64,000 nt of DNA from Pseudolactococcus chungangensis CAU 28 = DSM 22330 (GCF_002441885.1 NZ_JXJT01000005.1:44532-108531), one strand, 5' to 3'. Shown: positions 40,231 to 48,761, counted from the stretch's first letter. Notes: generated from the letters alone by a model not told the origin. Program-made: numbers and translations.

Positions 40231-40902
40231 TTAACCAAAGAAGTTGACATTGTGTAAGTTATCAATAGCTCTGATTTTAGCGAGGGCTTGGTCGACATCA
40301 CGTGAGTCAATTTCGATAATCATGATGGCTTTTTCACCCGCATTTTCTCGCGTGACGTTCATTTGGGCGATATTGATGTTATATTTTGAGAGGCTATCCG
40401 TAACTTTAGCAATCATGCCTGGCACATCTTGGTGGACGATGATAAGTGTTGGCGTGTTTAGATTCAGAGCAACGTTAAAGCCGTTGAGCTCAGTTACCTG
40501 AATATTACCACCACCGATCGAAATCCCTTTAATTGACATGGATTTGTTCTTGTTCTTGATAATTATTTTAGCAGTGTTGGGATGATCCACTTTTTCTTCT
40601 TTATGAATACGCCAAAAAACTTTAATGCCAACCTTATCTGCAATTTCTAACGCATCTGGAATTCTAGGGTCATTTGTCTCCATGCCTAGGATTCCCGCTA
40701 CTAGAGCTAAATCCGTTCCATGCCCACGGTAGGTTTTTGCGAAGGACTGATAGAGATGAAACTCGACTTCGGTTGGTTGGTCACCGAAAATCGAGTGTAC
40801 AATTTTACCGATGCGGACCGCACCGGCAGTATGTGAGCTTGATGGTCCAATCATGACGGGACCCATGATATCGAAAACTGATTTAAATTTGAGGTGTCTC
40901 AT
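40231..40902 (-). CDS. sdaAB: L-serine dehydratase, iron-sulfur-dependent, beta subunit
   Basis: 223 residues. N-terminal serine dehydratase beta domain (SVFDIMGPVMIGPSSSHTAGAVR) and a C-terminal ACT domain (TLIIVHQDVPGMIAKVTDSL) that may bind serine. Its ATG overlaps the stop of the upstream HAD gene (ATGA), indicating co-transcription. Confidence 0.94.
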   Translation of the reverse strand: MRHLKFKSVFDIMGPVMIGPSSSHTAGAVRIGKIVHSIFGDQPTEVEFHLYQSFAKTYRGHGTDLALVAGILGMETNDPRIPDALEIADKVGIKVFWRIHKEEKVDHPNTAKIIIKNKNKSMSIKGISIGGGNIQVTELNGFNVALNLNTPTLIIVHQDVPGMIAKVTDSLSKYNINIAQMNVTRENAGEKAIMIIEIDSRDVDQALAKIRAIDNLHNVNFFG

Positions 40903-41540
40903 CTGATAATCTCCAAAAGTTGTTGTGGATGGGCAATGAGGATATTGCTACCTGCATTTTTAAGCTCGGTTTCATCCCCAAATCCCCAGAGTACGCCGAT
41001 TGTTTTTGCGACGTTATTTTCCTGACCACCGATGATATCAAATTTACGATCTCCAATCATGGCAGAGGTGTTAGGTGTCGATTGTGTGAGCTCTAATGAT
41101 TTTTTGAGGACAAGCGTCTTAGAGTGTGCTTGAGGTGTGTTCCCAAAAATACCTTTAAAATGATGCGATAGATTGAGTTCTGACAGCATGTTCTGCGCGA
41201 CATCTTCCTTTTTCGAGGTCGCGATAAAGAGGTTGTAGTTATGGTGATGTAGGTCTTCGAGCATCTCTAGAATTCCATCGTAAGGCTTAGCATCGAACAT
41301 GCCTTTGGTTGCATAGTATTGGCGGTAAGTCATGATAGCTTTTTTGGCCCATGCGTCATCGCCTTTAGACAGGGTCTCAAAAGTGACTTCAAGGGGTGGG
41401 CCGATAAAAGTATTTAATTCAGTATCGGATAGCTGAGGATATTTCATTTCATCAAAAGTATATCGAAAACTATTAAGGATTCCCCTGGAACTTTCCAGAA
41501 TTGTTCCGTCCAAATCAAAGAATAAATTTTTTAATATCAT
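40899..41540 (-). CDS. HAD-superfamily hydrolase (phosphoglycolate phosphatase-like)
   Basis: 213 residues. HAD motif I FFDLDGTILESS, helical cap, motif II-like IATSKK, and GDRKFDIIGG as motif IV. Resembles Gph-type phosphatases; the substrate is unknown. First gene of a three-gene minus-strand unit with sdaAB and sdaAA. An extended -10 lies 6 nt before its ATG. Confidence 0.9.
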   Translation of the reverse strand: MILKNLFFDLDGTILESSRGILNSFRYTFDEMKYPQLSDTELNTFIGPPLEVTFETLSKGDDAWAKKAIMTYRQYYATKGMFDAKPYDGILEMLEDLHHHNYNLFIATSKKEDVAQNMLSELNLSHHFKGIFGNTPQAHSKTLVLKKSLELTQSTPNTSAMIGDRKFDIIGGQENNVAKTIGVLWGFGDETELKNAGSNILIAHPQQLLEIIR

Positions 41541-41546
41541 AGCTCT

Positions 41547-41555
41547 ATTTTATCA
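41547..41555 (-). promoter_or_regulatory. Extended -10 abutting the HAD gene
   Basis: On the minus strand TGATAAAAT, then AGAGCT, then the ATG. The hexamer ends 6 nt before the start codon and no RBS fits between them, so the mRNA could be leaderless. Confidence 0.5.
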
Positions 41556-41604
41556 TGATATGGTCTGTTTTGATACGTTGAATGGTTGTTTTTTTATTGA
41601 AGGA

Positions 41605-41622
41605 GTGTGATATAGGTCACAC
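41605..41622. promoter_or_regulatory. CRP/FNR-family-like palindrome
   Basis: GTGTGA, TATAGG, TCACAC: a perfect inverted repeat matching the TGTGA-N6-TCACA pattern of CRP-type regulators. It lies in the 346-nt gap between the HAD gene and the secreted-protein operon. Confidence 0.5.
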
Positions 41623-41759
41623 AGGGTATATGATGACTTTAATTAATAGAATGTCCTGATATTGCACTATTTCTGTCCCAATAGTATTATCATGAAATGA
41701 TATATAAGTTTATAATAGTGTATACATATGTTATAAAAAATGATATATTTCCATTTTTA

Positions 41760-41773
41760 TGTAAGCGCTTTTT
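41760..41773 (+). promoter_or_regulatory. cre-like site (CcpA)
   Basis: TGTAAGCGCTTTTT matches 12 of 14 positions of the catabolite-responsive element. It lies about 125 nt before the first gene of the secreted-protein island. Confidence 0.5.
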
Positions 41774-41886
41774 TAGTGGTTGAGATATGAAGATGGTAAA
41801 AAACTACTTTTAAGCTATTATATATCGTTTTTCCCAATGAAAGAGTGAGCAAAAGTAATGTTTAGCTAAATTGAAAGGAAATGAAT

Positions 41887-42306
41887 ATGAGGAAGTTAAA
41901 AATAACCTTACTCGGAGGGTTTATTTTATGTATTGGATTGAGTTTATTTTTGGTTAGTTCCAAAAAAGAGGACACAAAAGACTTAAAACTTGGAATAAAT
42001 AGACCGTCAGTAAGTAAAACAAGTAAAAAAGAAACAATAGATGAAAATGTCAAAGTAGAATCAAGTATTGCAAAAGAAGAAACATCAACAGTTAAGGAAG
42101 TGACTACTGCTGAAGAAAAGAAAAATATCGCTGAGTTTAAAAAAGACATAATTTCTAATGGCGTTTATATTAATTTAAATGGTAGTTTAGAATTAGTAAC
42201 CGAGTCTAATTTAAAGGATTTGGAAAAGAAAATTAAAAATCCAGTTATTTATGATATGAGTAAAGATGGGAAAATGATAAAGGTTATTGCTGATTCAGAA
42301 GAGTAG
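41887..42306 (+). CDS. Small secreted or membrane-anchored protein, function unknown
   Basis: 139 residues from ATG 41887 (GAAAGGAA 6 nt upstream; ATG 41881 directly abuts the RBS). N-terminal hydrophobic segment (about 5-21) without a lipobox, then a very hydrophilic Lys/Glu/Ser/Thr-rich region (about 25-85) and a small folded-looking end (GVYINLNGSLELVT to IYDMSKDGKMIKVIAD). I do not recognise the family. It ends 14 nt before the large C47 gene and is probably its operon partner, for example an inhibitor or export helper (inference). Confidence 0.72.
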   Translation: MRKLKITLLGGFILCIGLSLFLVSSKKEDTKDLKLGINRPSVSKTSKKETIDENVKVESSIAKEETSTVKEVTTAEEKKNIAEFKKDIISNGVYINLNGSLELVTESNLKDLEKKIKNPVIYDMSKDGKMIKVIADSEE

Positions 42307-42320
42307 ATAGGGAGAAAGAA

Positions 42321-44981
42321 ATGAAATTGAAAAAGTTAATCATACAAGTAGCGATGTTGATTGGTGTTGGGTTTATTTTACTGCCATACTCAGCACAAAC
42401 TGCGTTTGCATTTACAAGCGGTAACACGGCTACTACGATTGATGATATTAAAGTAGATATTAAACAAATTAATGAAATAGCTAGACCTACATGGCAAATC
42501 ATCAATTCAAGTGACGGAAGAGATGGTAAAATTTCTCAATCTCTTGCTGCATCAATCGTTTCTGTAGTGAATGCTAATATTCAGAATGACGGTTGGTTAT
42601 CGGCATCAGATATGCTAAGTTGGTTATATCCAAATGATACATTTGAGCAGTTAAAAAGTGAAAATATTAGTGCTGAGCAAGCTGTGGCATGGTTGAATTC
42701 TAAAGGGTATATTGCTAGTATTGTTAATCGTCCATTAACAACAGATGAGATTAAGAAAAGTCTAGATAAAACAAACCCGATTATTACAATATTTGAAAAT
42801 CAAGATTCAATAAATTGGTTAGAAAAAGAAACAACAGGGGTACTCTATGCACATACGGATGTGGAGGCAGGGACTGAAAAACTTCATCAGTCATTTGTTA
42901 AAACAGCCTATCATGGGGAGTTATTTATTCAAGATGGGGCAGAACAAAACGCATTTAAGTTTGAAGATCAATATGAAAATCCAGATTCAAGCAGTGCTGC
43001 ATCAGATTATAAGTGGGTCAAGTCTATAACAGATATCCAAAAAGACCCGACTTGGGAAAGTAGTTTAACGATTTTAAGTAATCGTGCATCAGGGATTTTT
43101 AATGTTAATTTGACTAAATCAGGAAATGATATTACAGGTGCTGCATTTACTGATTCAGATTTGAAAGGATTATATCGAAAATATCCAGCAACGACAAAAG
43201 ATAGCGAGGCAAAATTAGCGGCAGTTTCTTTAATCAATCTCTATTTTGATGCTGACCACCAAAAAACTATCGAAGAGTTAGAAAATTTTGCTAAAATAGA
43301 TACCAGTAAGGATGTGACAGGACAACAGATTGTTGAATGGTATAAGTCCTTAGGTTTTGCATGTGATACATCATCAGGAAAATTAACAAAAGACTTGACT
43401 AAATCTCTTTCAAGTTCCGGTAAGCTTTATTTAACGACATATAAGGCTACAGATCAACAGAACAATCTTCAACAATTGGCTTCAATTGGTAATGGTTTCA
43501 TAGATAATAATTTTGGATATGCTATTGATACATCACCAATGTTGCAAGATGAAAATATTTCGACGGTTTACAAGATAAACTGGGGTGGTCAAGATGCCTA
43601 TCAAACATATTTAAAAAGGAATAAAGCCTTTGATTATGATAATTTTATGAGAGTCGATGTTTCTAAGGCAGTCACTCAAGGAGATTACCAGTCAGATTTA
43701 ACTATTTATAACATTCGTCAAAAATCTGCACCGGAAGGCGATAATACACAGTTTAAACCAACTAATCCTGCAGTTGTTAATCCACCAGAAAAGACAGCCA
43801 ACTTTAATTCCAGTAATAACTTTTATATACGTGAAACACAAAGTTCAGAGCCCTGGTGTGCTGCCTATGTGAACGCAGCTGCAATTAACACATTTAGAAA
43901 AGCTACAGATGCACCAATTACGACAGCAAAAAAGATTATGCAAGCGGATCGTCCAGATTTATCAGATGAGGAGCTTAGTACAATACAAGGTAGCACAATT
44001 GAAAATTTTGTAAACATCATTAATTCAAAATATAATATTGGTGTGACGGTTGAAGAGCGTGCTCTAAGTTTTGATGAAGTGAAAAAAGAAATTGATGCTG
44101 GTCAGATTATTGAGATGGATGCTTATAATATTAATGCTCAGACATATGAGGAAAAACAAGAAACAGGACACGCAGTAGCAATCGTTGGTTATGTGACCGC
44201 TAAAGATGGTGATAAAAATAAAACACCCTACTATGAGATTTGGAATCCATGGTGGTCAAGTACGTTCTATATTCCAGTAAATTCGAAAACTTTCCGTCTT
44301 GGTGGTATAGATTACAAGTGGGAAAGAACTTGGCATAACTGGCGTCAAAATGGTCCAGTATCAGTAGATGCGGCATCAGCTAAACAGACAGTTGCGAGTA
44401 TGGGCAATCCTGCGGCAGCGAAACAAAATCTTATTCCAACAAATCCACTTTTAAGTGGCAGAACAGCTTTTTCAAATTTAAAATTAAATCAGTTACAAAG
44501 TCTATCTTTAAGTGATGAAGTTCTTTTCCAAAATATAGACCTATTTAGGGCACAAGATGTGATGGGACAGTTAGTTAGTAGTTTTGGACGTGAAACAACT
44601 ATTGATAGTAAGACACATGGCTCCACTTTTGGTTATGCTTTTAGTTTAGGTGCATCTGAGTTTATGCGTGCTAGGAGAAATAAGACTACCAAAATAACAA
44701 CAAATATGTCTAAAGCTAAAGCCTTTAGTGATAGTGTTGATGATATTATATCAGCTAAAAATGAAATAAGATTATTTGGGATTGGTACGGCTGTATTTAT
44801 GGCAGTATATATCGCATTACAGATTATTCCTGTGGCAAATTGGGTTAGTAATACAGCTTTAGGTATTATCAATTTAGTGACAGGTGGAGGTTTGAATATA
44901 GATACAGGCGCTCTTGCAATTGCTATATATTACTATTACACTGCTTCGCAGAGTGCAGAAACTGCATTCAATAAAATATGA
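42321..44981 (+). CDS. Secreted 886-residue protein with C47 (staphopain-like) peptidase domain and hydrophobic C-terminus
   Basis: Signal peptide (cleavage likely after AFA, residue 30). Two related degenerate segments (about 73-230 and 298-470) precede a third copy (about 488-690) that has the full papain-like triad: C513 in ETQSSEPWCAAYVNAAA, H617 in TGHAVAIVGY and N642 in WNPWW. The remainder (about 700-886) ends in two or three hydrophobic helices (FMAVYIALQIIPVANW, TALGIINLVTGGG, ALAIAIYYYYTA) and the tip QSAETAFNKI. No LPxTG. Staphopain resemblance is by motif. Six small membrane genes follow, and its 3' tip is copied among them. I infer a secreted protease or toxin; target unknown. 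Confidence 0.82.
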   Translation: MKLKKLIIQVAMLIGVGFILLPYSAQTAFAFTSGNTATTIDDIKVDIKQINEIARPTWQIINSSDGRDGKISQSLAASIVSVVNANIQNDGWLSASDMLSWLYPNDTFEQLKSENISAEQAVAWLNSKGYIASIVNRPLTTDEIKKSLDKTNPIITIFENQDSINWLEKETTGVLYAHTDVEAGTEKLHQSFVKTAYHGELFIQDGAEQNAFKFEDQYENPDSSSAASDYKWVKSITDIQKDPTWESSLTILSNRASGIFNVNLTKSGNDITGAAFTDSDLKGLYRKYPATTKDSEAKLAAVSLINLYFDADHQKTIEELENFAKIDTSKDVTGQQIVEWYKSLGFACDTSSGKLTKDLTKSLSSSGKLYLTTYKATDQQNNLQQLASIGNGFIDNNFGYAIDTSPMLQDENISTVYKINWGGQDAYQTYLKRNKAFDYDNFMRVDVSKAVTQGDYQSDLTIYNIRQKSAPEGDNTQFKPTNPAVVNPPEKTANFNSSNNFYIRETQSSEPWCAAYVNAAAINTFRKATDAPITTAKKIMQADRPDLSDEELSTIQGSTIENFVNIINSKYNIGVTVEERALSFDEVKKEIDAGQIIEMDAYNINAQTYEEKQETGHAVAIVGYVTAKDGDKNKTPYYEIWNPWWSSTFYIPVNSKTFRLGGIDYKWERTWHNWRQNGPVSVDAASAKQTVASMGNPAAAKQNLIPTNPLLSGRTAFSNLKLNQLQSLSLSDEVLFQNIDLFRAQDVMGQLVSSFGRETTIDSKTHGSTFGYAFSLGASEFMRARRNKTTKITTNMSKAKAFSDSVDDIISAKNEIRLFGIGTAVFMAVYIALQIIPVANWVSNTALGIINLVTGGGLNIDTGALAIAIYYYYTASQSAETAFNKI

Positions 44982-45366
44982 GGTTAGTCAAGATGACAAA
45001 TCGAAATAAGATTAGGATATTGTTTATTTGCTGTTTCCTTTATGGTTTGGTTGGTGTACCTATTAAAGCTCCTTTATCAACATCAACAGAAAAAATGTTT
45101 TTTTCAGCTGTCTTTTCAGTTAGTGCATTTTTGATTGTGATAGTTTTAATCTTGAATTATAAAAAACTTTTATCCTACTGGCATCCCAAAAACAAACAAC
45201 AAGAAATGACTTTTTTGAAACATTTTACTTTCAGTGTAGGCTTTCTTATGACAATCGCTAGTTATGGGCTTGTTTGGATTCTGTGACATTTGAGGTAACG
45301 AGGCTATTTTGTAAAAATTCGGATTGTACAAATTCAAATTATAACAAATTAGAGGAGGGTGTTTAA
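44948..45366 (+). repeat. 419-bp direct repeat, copy A
   Basis: Covers the last codons of the C47 gene, the first small membrane gene and the segment up to the next RBS. Matches copy B with a constant offset of 1655 bp and no indels that I can see, only scattered substitutions. Confidence 0.88.
44993..45286 (+). CDS. Small membrane protein (putative immunity), copy A
   Basis: 97 residues from ATG 44993; GAGG lies 9 nt upstream. ATG 44978 overlapping the toxin stop is possible, but in the third gene copy the equivalent frame hits a stop, so the inner ATG is preferred. Three hydrophobic segments: IRILFICCFLYGLVGVPIKA, FSVSAFLIVIVLILNYKKLL and the C-terminal GFLMTIASYGLVWIL. Near-identical to 46648-46941. 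No known family recognised. Confidence 0.75.
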   Translation: MTNRNKIRILFICCFLYGLVGVPIKAPLSTSTEKMFFSAVFSVSAFLIVIVLILNYKKLLSYWHPKNKQQEMTFLKHFTFSVGFLMTIASYGLVWIL

Positions 45367-45367
45367 C

Positions 45368-45718
45368 ATGAAAAGGATTGGAATATCAATTTTAATATTT
45401 ATCTTAACATGTCTATTCTGTGTTTGCCTATATCTTTGTTTCAATCCACCATTGATAAAACCAGCTTCCCCTTTTCAATCGTTCACGGAGGTGATAAAAT
45501 TTTCAAAAAAAAGCCGATTGATTGCTAATTTTATTTCTCTAGTTCTTGCTTTAGCTGCAAAGTTACTTATTTTTGTAATTAGTTGTTGCATTCGAGTTTT
45601 CCCTGTGCAAGAAGAACATGCTAACTATTATCCAAAAATAAAGAAGTCTTTGCAATGGATTCAATGGGGACTGAATGGATTGGTATTAGTAAAGATAATG
45701 TCTTTGTTAATAAATTGA
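45368..45718 (+). CDS. Small membrane protein, function unknown
   Basis: 116 residues from ATG 45368, RBS GAGGAGG. Three hydrophobic segments (about 4-24, 52-74, 98-114). The N-terminus is Cys-rich (TCLFCVCLYLC). Unrelated by eye to its neighbours. It belongs to the string of small membrane genes after the secreted C47 protein, so an immunity-type role is possible. Confidence 0.68.
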   Translation: MKRIGISILIFILTCLFCVCLYLCFNPPLIKPASPFQSFTEVIKFSKKSRLIANFISLVLALAAKLLIFVISCCIRVFPVQEEHANYYPKIKKSLQWIQWGLNGLVLVKIMSLLIN

Positions 45719-45780
45719 ATATCTTGTGATCATCAATGACGAATAGAGAAAATCAAACAATCAATATTAAGGTGTAAGCT

Positions 45781-46131
45781 ATGAAAAATTATCGAACCTA
45801 TTTATCAATAACCCTGAAAATTTGTATCGTTCTAATTCTATTAATGCTACCATTTGTGATTATTTCGTATGAAACTTCAGGTGCTGTTGATTTATTTTGG
45901 CAAAAGACTAGATTTTACACCTCTCTTGCTAAAAGAAATCAAGTAGAATTTATCTCCAGAACAGATGATATTATTTCGGATGTATGTTATCTGCTAGCTG
46001 TGTTAATCTTACGCATTACTATCAAGAAGAAAGAATCAATGGCTAGGAAAGTATTCTTATTCATAGCGGTACTTGGTATTGCCGATATGCTAGGGCAAAT
46101 AGTTGGCTTGGGTATAGCGGGTTTGAGATAG
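45781..46131 (+). CDS. Small membrane protein, function unknown
   Basis: 116 residues. TM segment at about 11-28 (ICIVLILLMLPFVIISY), a polar middle (FWQKTRFYTSLAKRNQVEF), then two more hydrophobic stretches (CYLLAVLILRITI and FLFIAVLGIADMLGQIVGLG). RBS AAGGTG close to ATG. No family recognised; same context as its neighbours. Confidence 0.66.
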   Translation: MKNYRTYLSITLKICIVLILLMLPFVIISYETSGAVDLFWQKTRFYTSLAKRNQVEFISRTDDIISDVCYLLAVLILRITIKKKESMARKVFLFIAVLGIADMLGQIVGLGIAGLR

Positions 46132-46218
46132 TTGTTATAATTTAGTGCTTGTGATGTCTTTGGTTAAGAAATAACCATTAGAAACGCTTATGTTGAGTGT
46201 TATATATAGGAGGTTGTG

Positions 46219-46554
46219 GTGAAATATGCTAGTTTATTGATTTTGCTAACTTTGTTTTTGGATATTTCTGTTTTATATTTGTTCTATCTTAAGATGGATT
46301 TGCTAGATTTTTTAATAGTATTGTTTTCGTCAATTTTGTTAAGTTGCTTTATATTAACTAATTCTGTATTAAGAAAGTTTTTCCATTTCAAAGAGAAAGA
46401 CAGATTTTCTATTGTACATTTGATAAGTCCTTTCTCCATTCTTATGTTCTCTATTTTGTTTTCTTTTCGAGTGGGAGGTAGTGCAGCGTGGCTAGTTTAC
46501 CTAGTCACTATACTCCTTTCTTTAGAAATATTATTGTTTAGAACAGATAGATAG
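46219..46554 (+). CDS. Small membrane protein, function unknown
   Basis: 111 residues from GTG 46219 (AGGAGG 5 nt upstream; the adjacent GTG 46216 is too close to it). Four hydrophobic segments, nearly all Leu/Ile/Phe/Ser, with one charged loop (RKFFHFKEKDRF). No family recognised. Confidence 0.66.
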   Translation: MKYASLLILLTLFLDISVLYLFYLKMDLLDFLIVLFSSILLSCFILTNSVLRKFFHFKEKDRFSIVHLISPFSILMFSILFSFRVGGSAAWLVYLVTILLSLEILLFRTDR

Positions 46555-46602
46555 AATTAATGTGGTTTTGATAATTAATGTACATTTGCTATATGTAACT
46601 TT

Positions 46603-47021
46603 GCAGAGTGCAGAAACAGCATTCAATAAACTATGAGGTTAATCAAGATGACAAAGCGAAATAAGATTAGGATATTGTTTATTTGCTGTTTCCTTTATGG
46701 TTTGGTTGGTGTACCTATTAAAGCTCCTTTATCAACATCAACAGAAAAAATGTTTTTTTCAGCTGCTTTTTCAGTTATTACATTTTTGATTGTGATAGTT
46801 TTAATCTTGAATTATAAAAAACTTTTATCCTACTGGCAACCTAAAGATAAACAACAAGAAATGGCTTTTTTGAATCATTTTACTCTCTGTGTAGTCTTTC
46901 TTATATCAATTGCTAGTTATGGGCTTGTTTGGAGAATATGATATTTGAGGTAATGAGGCTATTTTGTAAAAATTCGGATTGTACAAATTCAAATTATAAC
47001 AAATTAGAGGATGTTGTTTAA
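46603..47021 (+). repeat. 419-bp direct repeat, copy B
   Basis: Begins with an orphan copy of the toxin 3' tip (reading QSAETAFNKL then stop), continues through a duplicate of the small membrane gene, and ends just before a decayed start of the following gene. Confidence 0.88.
46648..46941 (+). CDS. Small membrane protein (putative immunity), copy B
   Basis: 97 residues, differing from copy A at only about a dozen positions, mostly in the last third (for example ending GLVWRI instead of GLVWIL). Same start logic. It is preceded by the orphan toxin tip instead of a full toxin gene. Confidence 0.74.
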   Translation: MTKRNKIRILFICCFLYGLVGVPIKAPLSTSTEKMFFSAAFSVITFLIVIVLILNYKKLLSYWQPKDKQQEMAFLNHFTLCVVFLISIASYGLVWRI

Positions 47022-47028
47022 TGATGAA

Positions 47029-47057
47029 GCAGAAACAGCATTCAATAAACTATGAGG
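47029..47057 (+). repeat. Third, 29-bp copy of the toxin 3' tip
   Basis: GCAGAAACAGCATTCAATAA plus CTATGAGG repeats the end of the C47 gene once more, immediately before the last small membrane gene. Confidence 0.8.
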
Positions 47058-47068
47058 ACTGAATAGAA

Positions 47069-47308
47069 ATGAGAATCAAAATTACAAGTTTATTTGTCTT
47101 TGCTTTTCTTTTTAGTATGTTATCAATATTTATAAAGAATGATTACTCCCCTTTAAATATGTTGTGGTTAAGGATAGTATACTCAGTTTGTGCCTTGTTA
47201 TTAGTTTTTGTCTTGATTTTGAATTACAAGAAATTATTGCTTATCTCAATAATATTTTATCCAATCATTGCTTTCAACGGCTTAAAAAACCGACAGAGTA
47301 GAATATAG
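47069..47308 (+). CDS. Small membrane protein, divergent third copy
   Basis: 79 residues. Shares LLVFVLILNYKKLL and the general layout with copies A and B but diverges elsewhere and has a different, shorter C-terminus (YPIIAFNGLKNRQSRI). It is preceded by the short toxin-tip repeat. Possibly a hybrid formed by recombination. Confidence 0.62.
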   Translation: MRIKITSLFVFAFLFSMLSIFIKNDYSPLNMLWLRIVYSVCALLLVFVLILNYKKLLLISIIFYPIIAFNGLKNRQSRI

Positions 47309-47368
47309 TATAGTATAGTTGAGTTGAGTGGACCTTACAAACCAAACCTATCATTTAAAAGAGTATTA

Positions 47369-47390
47369 AAAAAGAGCAGCTGCTCTTTTT
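47369..47390. terminator. Bidirectional terminator
   Basis: Perfect 22-nt palindrome AAAAAGAGCAG/CTGCTCTTTTT between the convergent small membrane gene and birA; its last bases touch the birA stop codon. Confidence 0.85.
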
Positions 47391-48327
47391 ATTTTGTTTC
47401 ACCAGATGACAATTTTTGGAGACCCACTGCCGTTTTGAGAATTAATCTCCCATCGTTATCAATACGGATGGCTTTACCAACTAAGGTTTTCTGAGCGCAT
47501 TGGATCTGGACGTTTTTGCCCAGATCGCTAAAATGTGCCCGGTAATCATCAAGGAATTTACCATCTTGGTAAGTGTCATATAAGCTCAAGAATTGATCAA
47601 TCAGTGAGGCTGCGACTTGGTTTCGGGAAATTGCAAGTTGACTAGTAAGGTAGCCAAGTTCAGTTTGCTTATTTGTCAGGTTCAGTCCAATGCCGACGAT
47701 GAGTGCCGAGTAGGTTTGGGTTTCAAAATTTACAATCGCTTCTGTTAGAATGCCACCTACTTTTTGCCCCTGATAATAAATATTATTAATCCATTTGAAG
47801 TCTAAATCAATATTAAAAAGCGCCTTAACTGTGCGCCCAACAGCGACAGCAATTGCAGTAGCTAGAAGATTTGGCACGACTTGCTGTTCCGGTGTAATCG
47901 GGAGTGCAAAACTGAGATATAAGCCGGTTTGGGCAGGAGAGTCGAAAAGTCGACCAAAATGTCCTGTCCCTCTCGTCTGGATATTGGCGATAATCACAGT
48001 CGGTTCAGTCACCTCACCGTTAATCAGAACTTGTTTGGCATAAACATTGGTCGAAGGTAGACTGTCAAAAACTTGGACAGCAATATTATGTTGTAAATCA
48101 TGAGTAATACCCGCGGCACTCATTTTTTCATCAGGGATATACCGGTAGCCCTTGCCAGGACCACGTTGACTCTCAATCGTAAAACCATCAGCAGATAGCT
48201 TGGTAATAGCTTTCCAAATTGCTGCACGCGAAATATTCAGTCTAGTGGCTAATTCTTGACCAGAAACCCACTCATTTTCATGGTCAATTAAAAGATTTAA
48301 AATGATTTCTGCTGTTGAAATTGTCAT
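47389..48327 (-). CDS. birA: Bifunctional biotin-protein ligase / biotin operon repressor BirA
   Basis: 312 residues. N-terminal winged helix (SGQELATRLNISRAAIWKAI) makes this the regulatory type of ligase. Catalytic domain with the biotin/ATP loop TRGTGHFGRLFDSP (a variant of GRGRxGR), LDFKWINNIYYQGQKVGG and GIGLNL. It biotinylates AccB (gene at 742) and should repress bioB and bioY, both of which carry matching operators in this window. Confidence 0.93.
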   Translation of the reverse strand: MTISTAEIILNLLIDHENEWVSGQELATRLNISRAAIWKAITKLSADGFTIESQRGPGKGYRYIPDEKMSAAGITHDLQHNIAVQVFDSLPSTNVYAKQVLINGEVTEPTVIIANIQTRGTGHFGRLFDSPAQTGLYLSFALPITPEQQVVPNLLATAIAVAVGRTVKALFNIDLDFKWINNIYYQGQKVGGILTEAIVNFETQTYSALIVGIGLNLTNKQTELGYLTSQLAISRNQVAASLIDQFLSLYDTYQDGKFLDDYRAHFSDLGKNVQIQCAQKTLVGKAIRIDNDGRLILKTAVGLQKLSSGETK

Positions 48328-48455
48328 ACTTTATTTTAACATAAATATTTGAAACGTTTATTGAACAATAGTATTATTTAAACACTATTTTTAATCACTC
48401 AAATCCTATCTGTGTTAAAAGAGTCCTTAATGGACTGGTCATTATTCTAGTATCA

Positions 48456-48761
48456 TTATGGTTTGAAATAGAAATGCGCATGTAAATGACAGCCAGAGTT
48501 TAATGGATGTTGGCAAGTAGAACAAGAAGATAAGTGACGATAAACATCCCCTGTCATTCTGGAGTGGCAAATGCCGCACATAACGCTTAATGTATCTCTT
48601 GAATTTGGTGTGAATTCATGATCCTGTAAGGCATTATGACAAAGATAACAGGAAAAATATTGATGACAACTGCCACACTGATTAGCGATAATATCGTTTT
48701 TACCATACCAATGCTGACAACGACCAGATTAGTCAATTTGTAAACCAAATATTTCAGGCAT
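48456..48761 (-). pseudogene. CHY zinc-finger protein, broken by a nonsense codon
   Basis: A frame of 102 codons starts at an ATG overlapping the bioY 3' end by 8 nt (MPEIFGLQID) and hits TAA at codon 11 (48729-48731). It then runs open to 48456 with the Cys/His pattern of the CHY zinc-finger family: CQHWYGKND, CGSCHQYFSCYLCH, CGICH, CSTCQH and a GCHLHAHFYF end. No start codon with RBS lies after the stop, so it is probably inactive. Intact relatives are about 100 residues, so only this one lesion is visible. Confidence 0.78.

Noticed and set aside
47022..47065. Short ORF starting ATGATG after repeat copy B
   Set aside because: Runs through the toxin-tip repeat in the wrong frame and stops after 13 codons; a recombination junction, not a gene.
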